A stretch of 64,000 nt of DNA from Fibrobacter sp. UBA7003 (GTDB lineage Bacteria > Fibrobacterota > Fibrobacteria > Fibrobacterales > Fibrobacteraceae). The notes under the pieces were generated by a model. The model was not told the origin of the DNA. It saw only the letters and a program-made list of their open reading frames with translations, and made no database searches. Positions 1 to 8,099 of the stretch are shown here, piece after piece; the first letter of the stretch is position 1, and every line of letters begins with the position of its first letter. Position numbers and translations under genes: made by a program. The DNA lies in contig DJXN01000014.1 in the NCBI GenBank assembly GCA_002449765.1, positions 124,001-188,000 on the forward strand, given 5' to 3'.

Positions 1-2
1 GC

Positions 3-365
3 GACCCCGCGGACTACGCGCACCTGGGCAGGGCCGTCACTACCCTCAAGGATATCTGCGGGCGAAGCGTCAACCGCGAAAAGCTGCTGCAGTCGCTTGT
101 CGCAGGCCTGGAGCGCGCCATCGGGCAGTTCCGAGCCTTCGGGATATCGCCGTGGGTTGCCGCCTGGCGCAAGATGGACCAGTTTATAGGCGCGCGCGGG
201 ACTGTCATCGTGAACAACCGCTGCACCGACCAGAATCGCGACAGCGGCGCAGGCGCCATAAAGAAAACAGGCCGCATCATCGACATGAACGATGATGGCA
301 GCCTGCTATTCGAATGCGACGACGGATCTACCGAAGTCGTTTATTCCGCCGATTTGGAAGTGTAG
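3..365 (+). CDS. birA: Biotin--[acetyl-CoA-carboxylase] ligase, C-terminal part (5' truncated by window edge)
   Basis: The frame is open from base 3 and ends at a TAG at 363-365, giving 120 residues of a C-terminal half. The segment WVAAWRKMDQFIGARGTV is followed by a small barrel-like tail (GRIIDMNDDGSLLFECDDGSTEVV). This matches the end of the BirA catalytic domain plus its SH3-like C-terminal domain, where the G-x-L-x(2)-G/D turn is typical. The enzyme activates biotin as biotinyl-AMP and attaches it to a lysine of biotin carboxyl carrier proteins in the cytoplasm. The N-terminal part, including the biotin-binding motif and any HTH repressor domain, lies outside the window, so whether it is also a regulator cannot be judged. 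It converges with the DUF2971 gene. Confidence 0.72.
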   Translation, partial: DPADYAHLGRAVTTLKDICGRSVNREKLLQSLVAGLERAIGQFRAFGISPWVAAWRKMDQFIGARGTVIVNNRCTDQNRDSGAGAIKKTGRIIDMNDDGSLLFECDDGSTEVVYSADLEV

Positions 366-384
366 AGGCGGGAGCATTTGCCTT

Positions 385-1380
385 TTAAGGATACAACTTA
401 ATATTCCTCTTATTACATATAGTCACCAATTGTGACAAATCATTCGGATGAATCCGCTCTCCAGCGACAACCCTTTCCACATTCCATTTGAATAGAATAT
501 TGTTATTTTGAGCTTGCAACACACCCGGTTTAATAATCTGAAAACCATTTTCTTTCGTAAGTAAGCGTTCTTCTTTTAAGGGATTTCCCCCAAAAAAAGA
601 ATTACAATCATCAATCAACTTAGATCCCGTTGATTCATTCTTTTCAGAAGGATTTTTCCCAAACAAAACAATCCGTGATTCATCTTCCCAACTATATTTC
701 TCTCTTTTATACATAGCTGCAAAACGCCGAAGACCCGTCGGGCAAAAACTCAACTGGTACTTCCTTCTTAGCATCCAATTTATTTCTTTCAGATAATCAT
801 ACAAATAGCCTGTATCATAAACTATTCGTCCATAATTAAAGTCTATGCACTGGTTCAGACGAGCTTTGAATTCAAAGGAATATTCAATACAAACCCCCAT
901 CGCGAAATTCGCATACTCTTTCCAATGCCTAGTTTTATTAAAAGTATTGGTGAGGCAATAAATATATGTATTCTCACGATCAAAATCTATTGGCAGCTTA
1001 GACTGATATAATAAAGTCTTTCCTTTCACATAACCATTTGGAATGAATGGTTCGAAAAAACCAACCCTATGAAAGAACTCCGAATATTCGCTATAATCAT
1101 TATCTTCATTCTTTTCCAGTGAAGTGAAATATAAAACATCATTACTCAGCATATCTATCGCCCTTTGCGCACTTTTATAGGCATAGACATCTACTAATTT
1201 TGCAGTGTTATTGAAATAAAAATTCTTTTTGAACGGGCAATCACCTATTTTCTCAAAACTAAGGAGTCCATTAGAAGACACATCTATCATTTGCGGAGTA
1301 ATAGATATATCAACATTGTATTTTTTTAGTATCGTATTGATATCATCACAGATTTCAACCAAATTCATATTCTGAACCAT
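385..1380 (-). CDS. DUF2971-like hypothetical protein, AT-rich
   Basis: The 331-residue soluble protein has no signal peptide. The middle region contains YFTSLEKNEDNDYSEYSE, then a W-x(2)-YA-x(4)-GVCIEY motif (HWKEYANFAMGVCIEYSF), which is the pattern of the DUF2971 family often found near defence or phage genes. Its biochemical role is unknown. The gene is visibly AT-rich and uses A/T-ending codons, unlike the GC-rich genes on both sides, which suggests recent acquisition. Two starts are possible. The ATG at 1378-1380 directly abuts an AAAAAGG tract. The in-frame ATG at 1366-1368 has an AAGGA about 11 nt upstream and may be the real one. It is monocistronic and convergent with birA. Confidence 0.6.
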   Translation of the reverse strand: MVQNMNLVEICDDINTILKKYNVDISITPQMIDVSSNGLLSFEKIGDCPFKKNFYFNNTAKLVDVYAYKSAQRAIDMLSNDVLYFTSLEKNEDNDYSEYSEFFHRVGFFEPFIPNGYVKGKTLLYQSKLPIDFDRENTYIYCLTNTFNKTRHWKEYANFAMGVCIEYSFEFKARLNQCIDFNYGRIVYDTGYLYDYLKEINWMLRRKYQLSFCPTGLRRFAAMYKREKYSWEDESRIVLFGKNPSEKNESTGSKLIDDCNSFFGGNPLKEERLLTKENGFQIIKPGVLQAQNNNILFKWNVERVVAGERIHPNDLSQLVTICNKRNIKLYP

Positions 1381-1484
1381 CCTTTTTAGTCTAAATCTAC
1401 TTTATTTTATTTATAATCCAACACCCAAAGTAAAATATTTTCATACAAATTTCTTATACAACGTTGTTTACAACAAACAACCCA

Positions 1485-1517
1485 CAAAAAAAAGCCCCAA
1501 CCACAAGGCCAGGGTTC
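1485..1517 (-). terminator. Intrinsic terminator after the menaquinone gene cluster
   Basis: On the minus strand an 8-bp GC-rich stem with G-T wobbles (CCCTGGCC / GGTTGGGG) is followed by a run of seven or more T. It lies just after the stop of the small membrane protein gene at 1545. Confidence 0.7.
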
Positions 1518-1544
1518 TATTTCAGCATTCCACAAGAACGCTTA

Positions 1545-1772
1545 CTACAATTTCCGCTTAAAGTACATGCTCCCGACAAGCGACACGGCGAGCACCACAA
1601 TCATCGCGGTGAGCCCCATCTCGGCAAGCGGAGTCTTGTCGCCCGCAACGCCCGACTCGATAAGCACCACGAACACGAGCGCAATCACCGCACCCACGGA
1701 ACCCATCTGCTGGAACATCTTGACCTTATCTTCGGTCGTAAACTTTCCGTCGGTCTTCTTAATAAAGGGCAT
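1545..1772 (-). CDS. Small two-helix membrane protein downstream of mqnP
   Basis: About 75 residues. A short polar N-terminus (KKTDGKFTTEDKVKMFQQ) is followed by two hydrophobic helices separated by a short loop (ESGVAGDKTPLAEM) and a basic tail (YFKRKL). No family is recognised. The start at 1772 is preferred because GGAGG lies 8 nt upstream. An in-frame ATG two codons earlier (1778) would sit almost on the Shine-Dalgarno sequence. It overlaps the 3' end of the UbiA-like gene and precedes a terminator, so it is the last gene of the menG operon. A role near the quinone enzymes in the inner membrane is only a guess from position. Confidence 0.62.
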   Translation of the reverse strand: MPFIKKTDGKFTTEDKVKMFQQMGSVGAVIALVFVVLIESGVAGDKTPLAEMGLTAMIVVLAVSLVGSMYFKRKL

Positions 1773-2652
1773 TGACATCCCCTCCCATGCAAATCCACAC
1801 GATGAGCCCAGCCATCACGAGTACGCTTATGGCGACATTCGCCAGGAAGAAATCGCGGTTCATGGCGTCGAGATCGTCGGACTTGCGGAACAAATGTATA
1901 TAGAGCACGGCGGCGGTCATGAGCCCGGTCACAACCCACCAGGGAATGCCCATATTCCACACGAACCCGAACGCGACGCACAGGGCGAGCATCGCGACAT
2001 GGCTCCAGAAGGCAATCTGCAAGGCGCGCTTGCGGCCAAAACGCGCAGGCACAGAATGGAGCCCCATCTGGCGGTCGATTTCTTCGTCCTGCGTGGCATA
2101 GATGATATCGAAACCGCCCATCCAGAGCATGAGAATCACGAGCAAAAAGATTGGGAACACCGCAAACTCCCCACGGATAGCAATCCAGGCGCCGAGCGGG
2201 CTCATCCCTATCGCAAAACCCAGGAACCAGTGGCATAGCCAGCTGAAACGCTTCCAGTAGGAATAGGAAAGCAGCAAAAGCCATACAGGCAAGGCGAGCA
2301 GGCCCGCGAGGGGCTGCAGCAGGAACGCGAACGCAACGAACAGCACGCCGTTTATGGCAAGGAACGCAATTACCGATTTTTTTGAAAGGCGGCCCGCAGG
2401 CAGGTGGCGCTTCGCCGTGCGCGGGTTCTTCGCGTCGATATCGGCATCGGCGATACGGTTGAAACTCATCGCGCTATTGCGGGCGGTCACCATGCAGCCG
2501 ACAATCAGGAGCACGATGCGCGCGGTCTCGGCAGCGGTCATGTCGCGGAACCCGTTCGCCGCCACCCACATGGAGCCGAGCGCAAACGGCATCGCGAAAA
2601 GCGAGTGGCTAAAGCGCACCATGTGCCCGAATTCTAATATCTTCTTCAGCAT
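1759..2652 (-). CDS. mqnP: UbiA-family prenyltransferase, probable futalosine-pathway MqnP
   Basis: 297 residues with about eight hydrophobic helices. Both aspartate-rich motifs of the UbiA family are present: FNRIADADIDAKNPRT near residue 70 and YATQDEEIDRQMGL near residue 190. These bind the prenyl diphosphate through magnesium. The family transfers a polyprenyl chain to an aromatic acid at the inner membrane. It is often called 4-hydroxybenzoate polyprenyltransferase, but it sits with menG and a UbiX-like gene, and mqnB and mqnD occur elsewhere in the window. Prenylation of 1,4-dihydroxy-6-naphthoate is therefore the likelier reaction. Its start overlaps the UbiX-like stop by 7 nt, which suggests translational coupling. 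Confidence 0.85.
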   Translation of the reverse strand: MLKKILEFGHMVRFSHSLFAMPFALGSMWVAANGFRDMTAAETARIVLLIVGCMVTARNSAMSFNRIADADIDAKNPRTAKRHLPAGRLSKKSVIAFLAINGVLFVAFAFLLQPLAGLLALPVWLLLLSYSYWKRFSWLCHWFLGFAIGMSPLGAWIAIRGEFAVFPIFLLVILMLWMGGFDIIYATQDEEIDRQMGLHSVPARFGRKRALQIAFWSHVAMLALCVAFGFVWNMGIPWWVVTGLMTAAVLYIHLFRKSDDLDAMNRDFFLANVAISVLVMAGLIVWICMGGDVNALY

Positions 2653-3218
2653 ACGTTTCCGTTCCAGGGTTTAACAATCCCGGCGCACTCCTCACCCGAC
2701 GCCGCACCCAGATGCTTCAGGATTTTCGCAACGACGGTATCTACCAGTTCCTCGATACTTGCAGGGCTGCTGTAGAACTGCGGCGAGGCCGGCACAACAA
2801 TCGCACCCGCGCGGGTCACGCGCGCCATGTTCTCGATGTGGATGAGGTTGTAGGGCATCTCGCGCGGAACAATCACCAGCGGGCGACGCTCCTTCAGGCA
2901 AACATCCGCACTGCGTACCAGCAGGTTGTCCGACGTCCCCGCAGCAATGCGCCCGAGCGTTCCCATGGAACACGGCACCACCGCCATGCCCGCATAGTCG
3001 GCAGAACCGCTCGCGCATTCCGCAAAAAAATCATCGACGTCGAAGGTCTTGTCCACAAGGTCAAAAAGCGCCTTCTGCCCCTCGTATTCCACGACTTCGC
3101 GGCCGGGCGCCGTCACCACGAGCGAAACCTCATGCCCGAGGCGCTTCAAGTACCTCGCCGTGCGCGTCGCATAGATTGCCCCGCTCGCACCTGTCACCCC
3201 AAGGATATAGCGGCTCAC
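2646..3218 (-). CDS. ubiX: UbiX-family flavin prenyltransferase (MqnM-like)
   Basis: 190 residues, the normal length for UbiX/Pad1. The N-terminal GVTGASGAIYATRTARYL is the flavin-binding signature, and ERRPLVIVPREMPYN near residue 115 is the second conserved block. UbiX makes prenylated FMN from FMN and dimethylallyl phosphate. That cofactor is used by UbiD-type decarboxylases, including MqnL of the futalosine route. No ubiD/mqnL gene is in this window. It overlaps menG upstream by 4 nt (ATGA) and the UbiA-like gene downstream, so it is the middle cistron of a coupled operon. Confidence 0.88.
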   Translation of the reverse strand: MSRYILGVTGASGAIYATRTARYLKRLGHEVSLVVTAPGREVVEYEGQKALFDLVDKTFDVDDFFAECASGSADYAGMAVVPCSMGTLGRIAAGTSDNLLVRSADVCLKERRPLVIVPREMPYNLIHIENMARVTRAGAIVVPASPQFYSSPASIEELVDTVVAKILKHLGAASGEECAGIVKPWNGNVC

Positions 3219-3916
3219 GCATCACCTCCCGCCAGCATAGACTTCCGGCGCAGAAGCACGCGATACGCCACCCCGAAAAAGCAGGGTTTCACATGCACAA
3301 GTTCGAACCCGTTCCTTTCGGCGAGCGCGACAAAGTCCTTGACCGGCAAAAAGCGGATAATGGAATTCACCAGATATTCATACGCATCGCGCTTGCTGAA
3401 AAACGCTCCCAGCACCGGGATAAACAGCGGGGCGAGCACCTTGTAGAAGAACTTGTTGAACACGTTCCGCGGGGAGAAAAATTCAAGCACCTGCAGGTAG
3501 CCGCCCGCACTAAGCACGCGCGCGGATTCCTTCAGGCCGCCCTCGGCATCGGGCAAGTTGCGCATCCCGAACCCGTTCAGAATCACGTCGAACGCGCCAT
3601 CCGCAAACGGCATCTTCATCGCATCGAGCTGCACGGGAACAGCCGCAGTCTTCTTGCCCGCGGCGCCCTTCAGCATGCCATAAGAAAAATCGCCCAGAAT
3701 GGCGACATCCTGCACGCCATTGAACTTCTCGTACGTAACCGCAAAATCACCCGTACCGCCACACAGATCAAGAAGGCGCTTTCCGGGACGCAGCCGCCGG
3801 ATTTCGCGGCAGCACGTACGGCGCCACAGGATATCCTGGCCACAACTCAAGAAGTGGTTCAAGAAATCGTAGCGGTTCGCGATACCGTCGAACATCTTTC
3901 GCACGGGGCTCATCAT
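3215..3916 (-). CDS. menG: Demethylmenaquinone methyltransferase (UbiE/MenG)
   Basis: 234 residues. It begins SPVRKMFDGIANRYDFLNHFLS, a standard MenG N-terminus, and carries the SAM-binding LLDLCGGTGDFA motif and the later block LNGFGMRNLPD. It performs the final C-methylation of demethylmenaquinone. Two adjacent ATG codons (3914-3916 and 3911-3913) start the gene. The longer open frame upstream looks non-coding. TAAATTTG lies 6 nt before the first ATG, so the transcript may be leaderless. It is the first gene of the menG, ubiX-like, mqnP, small membrane protein operon. Confidence 0.9.
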   Translation of the reverse strand: MMSPVRKMFDGIANRYDFLNHFLSCGQDILWRRTCCREIRRLRPGKRLLDLCGGTGDFAVTYEKFNGVQDVAILGDFSYGMLKGAAGKKTAAVPVQLDAMKMPFADGAFDVILNGFGMRNLPDAEGGLKESARVLSAGGYLQVLEFFSPRNVFNKFFYKVLAPLFIPVLGAFFSKRDAYEYLVNSIIRFLPVKDFVALAERNGFELVHVKPCFFGVAYRVLLRRKSMLAGGDA

Positions 3917-3921
3917 GCATC

Positions 3922-3950
3922 CAAATTTAGAAATATCCCACGATAAACAA
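3922..3950 (-). promoter_or_regulatory. Candidate menG promoter, possibly leaderless
   Basis: On the minus strand a TTG (3948-3950) is separated by 18 nt from TAAATTTG (3922-3929), and the first menG ATG begins 6 nt later. The TTG is provided by the T-tract of the CotH terminator. Confidence 0.5.
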
Positions 3951-3974
3951 AAAGCGCGGGCGACAAGCCCGCGC
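3944..3974 (-). terminator. Strong intrinsic terminator of the CotH gene
   Basis: A perfect 8-bp stem GCGCGGGC/GCCCGCGC (3954-3961 with 3967-3974) is followed on the minus strand by TTTTTGTTT. It sits 25 nt past the CotH stop. Confidence 0.85.
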
Positions 3975-3998
3975 AAATCCATCGTCAAGCCAACGACA

Positions 3999-6542
3999 TT
4001 ACTTGAAGTTTGCCGTAACCGACAGTCCTTCCGCAATCGTCGCACGGCACTTCTCCGGGGCGCCCTCCACGGGAGTGCATCCCGACCAGCCGGTAAACAC
4101 GGACCCGCCCGAAGTGACCGCAGTGAGTTCCATTTCGACACCGCTGAAGAACTTGCCCGAGTACTTGGTCGAAGTCGCTGTGCTTCCGGGGAGTTTCATC
4201 CCGTCCATCAGCACCATACCATTCCCGTTCGAGGAAATCGACACGTTGACGGAACCGCCAATTTCGGAGAATTCGGACTTATACTGACCCACAATTTCTT
4301 CGTCACGAGACTTCGCCCAGTCGGTAATGCGCTCATAATGAACCGTAAAGCCATCGTCATAATAGCGATTCTTCTGGCCATTCGTCGACAGATCCCTTTC
4401 TGCTTCCGAAGCGTCGATCGAGCCCGCCATCTTTGCACGGACCTTTTCGACCACATTGGCATTCAGGTAATTCTCAAACATTACCGCAGAGTGGTTGATG
4501 AACAGGCGCCTGAAGTCAGGGTTCTTGATGAGGCGCGTGTAGAGCACATGGAAGCAATGGGCCTTCTCGCCCGTAAATTCCTTGTCGCTACCCGTATAGC
4601 ACTTTCCGTTGCTACGACCACCCTGCTTGACCCAGTTGAACATGTTCGTGCTCTGGCCAAAGCCCTGTACGCCCCACTTCCAGTCAAAGCCATGGTCCAG
4701 GTCGTAAATCATGAACTTCCAGGGATTGTCCGGATTGCGCCAGGCACGCACGTTGTTGTTGGGCCAGTCGCCGTTATGGACATACATCTCGGCAATCATG
4801 TAGTCTGCAAAGTTGCCTACATCCATAATTCCCTTTATGTATTCGTAGTCAGCGTTGTTTTCACCACTGAAGTCGTGAGCGGCAACGTATTCCAGCATCG
4901 CGACGTAGTCATCGATAGTACCGTTACTCGCTTCGATTTCTTCGCCCAGGTGCTTGATGAAATTGACACTGGAGGCATCGATGCCGTAGTTCGTTTCCAC
5001 ATAGTTCTTGTTGAAACGTTCGCGCATGTCGTGGATACCGCGGTATTGGCCATTGTAGAACACCACCACCTGACGGCTGCGCTGGAAGTCGACGCTGCTT
5101 CCGTCAAGAATGGCACCGCCCAGGGCATCGGCAAAGTAGTCGCTCACGAAGCGGTTTCCGTTATTGCGCAGGTTGAATCCCTTGTACTTGTCGCTTCCGC
5201 CCTTGCTTACCTTGAGAGCGTCAAACAGCGGGTAATGCAGCCAGGTTCCACCGAACTCCTCGCGCATCACGATAGCGACGGACTTCTTGCGTTCCATGCG
5301 GCTCCAGCCACCCATCAGGGAAATACCGCCGTTGACTTCCCAGGTCTTTTCCTTGGTGTTGCTGCCCTTGTCGTAGAATTCCACATGGACAGGATATTCG
5401 CCGGTGCTATCCGGGTATGCCTTGTTAGGAGCATACATCAGGTCGCCGTCCATATTGGGTTCGCCGCCATCCGTTTTCTTATAATACAGTTCGAAGAATC
5501 TCGGATTAACGCTCACCGACACCACGGGCATATTTATCGATTCGCCGATAAAGTACGTATTCGTCACCGATTCAGTCGTCAAATACCCTTCCTTGTAGGC
5601 CGCGCAGCGGAGAACCGTCGTCTGGCTAATCGTGATAGGCGAGTTGAACTCTTCGGAGTTCTTCGTAGGCACGGAACCGTCACGGGTGCAGCGCACCTTG
5701 ATTCCGTTCGAAACAGACGGAGGATTCAGGGTGACCGGTTCGTTGTAGAAACCGCCCTGCGCACCGGAGAAGGTAAACTTGGGAGCAACGCCTTCGTAGG
5801 CGGTAGAGGCCGTATTCGGCTTTTCGGGAGTCGGCTTATCGAAATACTTCCAGGCACCGCCGTCGACAATGCCCCAGCTCATCCCGACCGTCATCGCCGG
5901 ATAATGCACCGAGTCACGAATGCCATAATTCGCGTCAATCAAGTAAATCGAGCCGCCAGCCTTTTCAAGCTTCCAGTTCGTATGGGTGCGCTTATGATAG
6001 TTCTTCGCATCGCCTCCGTCAAGCACGGCAGCAACGTTGTTCTTGTCGCAGAAAACAGTGCGGAAGGATTTCGGGGCAATCAGTTCGTCACCGAAGACCC
6101 ACTTGCGCGGCTTTTCAAGATTTTCGACAAGCGAATAACCCTTCAAGTTCGCAGCCTCGGTGCCGGCATTATAAATTTCGACCCAGCCCGGATCGTCGCC
6201 GTTTTCATCGAGCCAGTCAAGGTTGACCGGGGAGACTTCAGTAATCACCAACGCAGAATTCCCTTCCCAATGGGGAATCGTATCCTTGGGAACCGGATCG
6301 ACAACAATGACATAGATTGTATCACCCGTATCCGGGTCAATCGTCCGAACGCTATCGCCGCCAACAGACGAACTTGAGCCATCCTTGCCGCCTTCTCCGG
6401 AAATCTTTCCATCCGAAACGGAACCAGAAGAATTTGGCGGAGGGCCCACAACATCGGAGCCTTCATCACCACCGCATGCGTAGAATCCACAGGCAAGCAC
6501 GCCGACAAGCAACGTATTCCAAATCTGTTTTTTTAAGCGCAT
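3999..6542 (-). CDS. CotH-kinase family lipoprotein with lamin-tail and chitobiase-like domains
   Basis: 847 residues. The signal peptide has a lipobox-like Cys (VLACGFYACGGDEG), so it is probably a surface lipoprotein. In order: a Gly/Ser-rich linker, a lamin-tail domain (ALVITEVSPVNLDW, DPGWVEIYNAG, near 95-215), a short chitobiase/Fn3-like piece (CTRDGSVPTKNSEEF, near 280), the CotH kinase domain (near 335-690, with GIHDMRERFNKNYVE and the metal-binding MIYDLDHGFDWKWG), and a C-terminal InlB-like repeat (GGSVFTGWSGC...CRATIAEG). CotH proteins are atypical kinases that phosphorylate proteins in spore-formers. In fibre-degrading bacteria the domain is common in secreted multidomain proteins and its substrate is unknown. 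It is monocistronic, with a terminator downstream. Confidence 0.85.
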   Translation of the reverse strand: MRLKKQIWNTLLVGVLACGFYACGGDEGSDVVGPPPNSSGSVSDGKISGEGGKDGSSSSVGGDSVRTIDPDTGDTIYVIVVDPVPKDTIPHWEGNSALVITEVSPVNLDWLDENGDDPGWVEIYNAGTEAANLKGYSLVENLEKPRKWVFGDELIAPKSFRTVFCDKNNVAAVLDGGDAKNYHKRTHTNWKLEKAGGSIYLIDANYGIRDSVHYPAMTVGMSWGIVDGGAWKYFDKPTPEKPNTASTAYEGVAPKFTFSGAQGGFYNEPVTLNPPSVSNGIKVRCTRDGSVPTKNSEEFNSPITISQTTVLRCAAYKEGYLTTESVTNTYFIGESINMPVVSVSVNPRFFELYYKKTDGGEPNMDGDLMYAPNKAYPDSTGEYPVHVEFYDKGSNTKEKTWEVNGGISLMGGWSRMERKKSVAIVMREEFGGTWLHYPLFDALKVSKGGSDKYKGFNLRNNGNRFVSDYFADALGGAILDGSSVDFQRSRQVVVFYNGQYRGIHDMRERFNKNYVETNYGIDASSVNFIKHLGEEIEASNGTIDDYVAMLEYVAAHDFSGENNADYEYIKGIMDVGNFADYMIAEMYVHNGDWPNNNVRAWRNPDNPWKFMIYDLDHGFDWKWGVQGFGQSTNMFNWVKQGGRSNGKCYTGSDKEFTGEKAHCFHVLYTRLIKNPDFRRLFINHSAVMFENYLNANVVEKVRAKMAGSIDASEAERDLSTNGQKNRYYDDGFTVHYERITDWAKSRDEEIVGQYKSEFSEIGGSVNVSISSNGNGMVLMDGMKLPGSTATSTKYSGKFFSGVEMELTAVTSGGSVFTGWSGCTPVEGAPEKCRATIAEGLSVTANFK

Positions 6543-6676
6543 AAAACTAGCCTATAAAAATGTTGACGCCTTAAGGACGACAAGCGCCCCTAAAACACCC
6601 GTTCAAAATATCCCACCTTAAATTTAGAAGAATATGAGCCAAAATCAAAATTTTTTCGGTAATATTCTATTTACCC

Positions 6677-6707
6677 TTGACAACAATCACATTTTCTTCT
6701 ATCTTTG
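6677..6707 (+). promoter_or_regulatory. Promoter of tRNA-Phe
   Basis: TTGACA at 6677-6682 and TATCTT at 6700-6705 are 17 nt apart. Seen as a Bacteroidota-style element it is TTG-N20-TATCTTTG. The tRNA begins 14 nt downstream. Confidence 0.8.
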
Positions 6708-6720
6708 GGTCTACCAAAAT

Positions 6721-6793
6721 GGTTCTGTAGCTCAGTTGGTAGAGCAGTGGACTGAAAATCCGCGTGTCGTTGGTTCAATTCCAATCGGAACCA
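6721..6793 (+). tRNA. tRNA-Phe (GAA)
   Basis: The cloverleaf folds fully: acceptor GGTTCTG/CGGAACC, anticodon stem GTGGA/TCCGC around loop CTGAAAA (anticodon GAA), and T-arm GTTGG/CCAAT. The discriminator is A at 6793. The next bases are CGA, so the CCA end is not encoded. Confidence 0.97.
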
Positions 6794-6796
6794 CGA

Positions 6797-6828
6797 AAAC
6801 CCCGACGAAAGTCGGGGTTTTTCTTTTT
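6797..6828 (+). terminator. Intrinsic terminator of tRNA-Phe
   Basis: The 7-bp stem CCCCGAC/GTCGGGG with a GAAA loop (6800-6817) is followed by TTTTTCTTTTTTT. Confidence 0.92.
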
Positions 6829-6850
6829 TTGCTAAAAAAATTTTAAGTGC

Positions 6851-6882
6851 AAAAAAAGGCGGTTTTTACAAGAAAACCGCCA
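6851..6882 (-). terminator. Intrinsic terminator of the HD-GYP gene
   Basis: The 9-bp stem GGCGGTTTT/AAAACCGCC (6858-6866 with 6873-6881) is followed on the minus strand by a seven-T run. It lies just past the HD-GYP stop. Confidence 0.85.
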
Positions 6883-6904
6883 AAACATCCTTAACGGAGC
6901 CCGC

Positions 6905-8095
6905 CTAGACGGCGACAGCCTCCATTTCGGCGCGAATTTTACGGAAACAGCCGAAGATATCGTCCCAATTCTTCACGAGCACGTCCACCAGCTCCGGTTG
7001 GAACTGCATTCCGCTCTGCTTGATGAATTCTTCCTTGACCTTCTCCTCGGGCCAAGCCGACTTGTAGCAGCGCGGACTCGAAAGGGCATCCAGCACGTCA
7101 GCAACGGCGCATATACGGCCCGCCAGGGGGATTTCTTCGCCCTTGAGGCCCCTCGGATAGCCCTTGCCATCCCAACGCTCATGGTGCGCCCCCGCAAGCG
7201 AAGCGGCGAACACCAGCAGTTCGCGCTTGGATTTAAGGAGGATCTGCTCGCCAATCTGGGCATGGGATTTCATTACGGCATATTCTTCGTCGGTAAACCG
7301 CCCCGGCTTGTTGAGAATCGCATCGGGAATGCCCACCTTGCCCAGGTCGTGCATCGGGGCTGCAAGACGTATGCGCTGGGCTTCCTGTTCGGGAAGACCG
7401 TAGTAGACCGCCAGCTTGTAAGAGATCTCGGCCACGCGCTGGATATGGTCCCCAGTTTCGCGGCTCCTGGATTCGGATACGTCGCCCAAGATATGGATCA
7501 GTTCCTTCTGGGTCGCTTCCAGTTCAACCTTCGCGGCCTCGAGCTCTGCGGTAAGGGTAGCCGATTCAATCGTCTTTGCGGAATAGACAGCCGTAAGCGC
7601 AAGGCGTTCCAAGTCCTGCTTCGAGAAAACAGGAGTCTCGCCCTGCTTGTTGATGGCCTGGTAGACACCCATCACCTTGCCAGCCCCGTTCATCAGGGGC
7701 ACGGTCATCACCGACGTGGTGTGGTAGTGCGTCTTTTCGTCGCTACGGTGATCGAAGCGTTCGTCCTTGTAGGCGTCCTCGACCAAAAGAGCCTCGCCCG
7801 TTTTCACGGAATGGCCCACGAAACCAGCAGTAATGGGAATACGGAGCTCATTCACGCCATGGGCGACTTTCGTCCAGAGCTCGTTCTTGTCTTCATCGAT
7901 AAGCCAGAGAGAACAGCGATCGGCCCGGACAAGCGAACGTCCGAGATCCGCCATGAGAACCAGAAGGTTCTGCAGGCTACGCTCGGCAGCAATTTTCGGC
8001 ATGTAGGAGAACAGTAAATCGAGAATCCTATCCGAATCCTGTTTGCTCTCTGCCGTTCCGACAATATTCATCAAATCTTGCGCATTCGATTCCAT
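6905..8095 (-). CDS. GAF-HD-GYP domain protein, probable cyclic-di-GMP phosphodiesterase
   Basis: 396 residues from the chosen start. An N-terminal GAF sensor domain (about 20-180, with RADRCSLWLIDED) is joined by a short helix to an HD-GYP domain (about 205-385). The catalytic motifs are intact: HDLGKVGIPD, then HHERWDGKGYPRGL. HD-GYP proteins hydrolyse c-di-GMP, or related cyclic dinucleotides, using bound metals. No membrane helix or receiver domain is present, so input is likely a small cytoplasmic ligand. A longer frame starts at 8119. The ATG at 8095 is preferred because TATCTTTG ends 5 nt upstream, which fits a leaderless message and would leave the 8119 ATG upstream of the transcript. 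Confidence 0.85.
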   Translation of the reverse strand: MESNAQDLMNIVGTAESKQDSDRILDLLFSYMPKIAAERSLQNLLVLMADLGRSLVRADRCSLWLIDEDKNELWTKVAHGVNELRIPITAGFVGHSVKTGEALLVEDAYKDERFDHRSDEKTHYHTTSVMTVPLMNGAGKVMGVYQAINKQGETPVFSKQDLERLALTAVYSAKTIESATLTAELEAAKVELEATQKELIHILGDVSESRSRETGDHIQRVAEISYKLAVYYGLPEQEAQRIRLAAPMHDLGKVGIPDAILNKPGRFTDEEYAVMKSHAQIGEQILLKSKRELLVFAASLAGAHHERWDGKGYPRGLKGEEIPLAGRICAVADVLDALSSPRCYKSAWPEEKVKEEFIKQSGMQFQPELVDVLVKNWDDIFGCFRKIRAEMEAVAV

Positions 8096-8099
8096 AGCC

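Noticed and set aside
3915..6377. 820-codon open frame on the plus strand opposite the CotH gene
   Set aside because: It mirrors the codon structure of the real CotH gene and gives no recognisable domain; the minus-strand protein has clear domains and a terminator.
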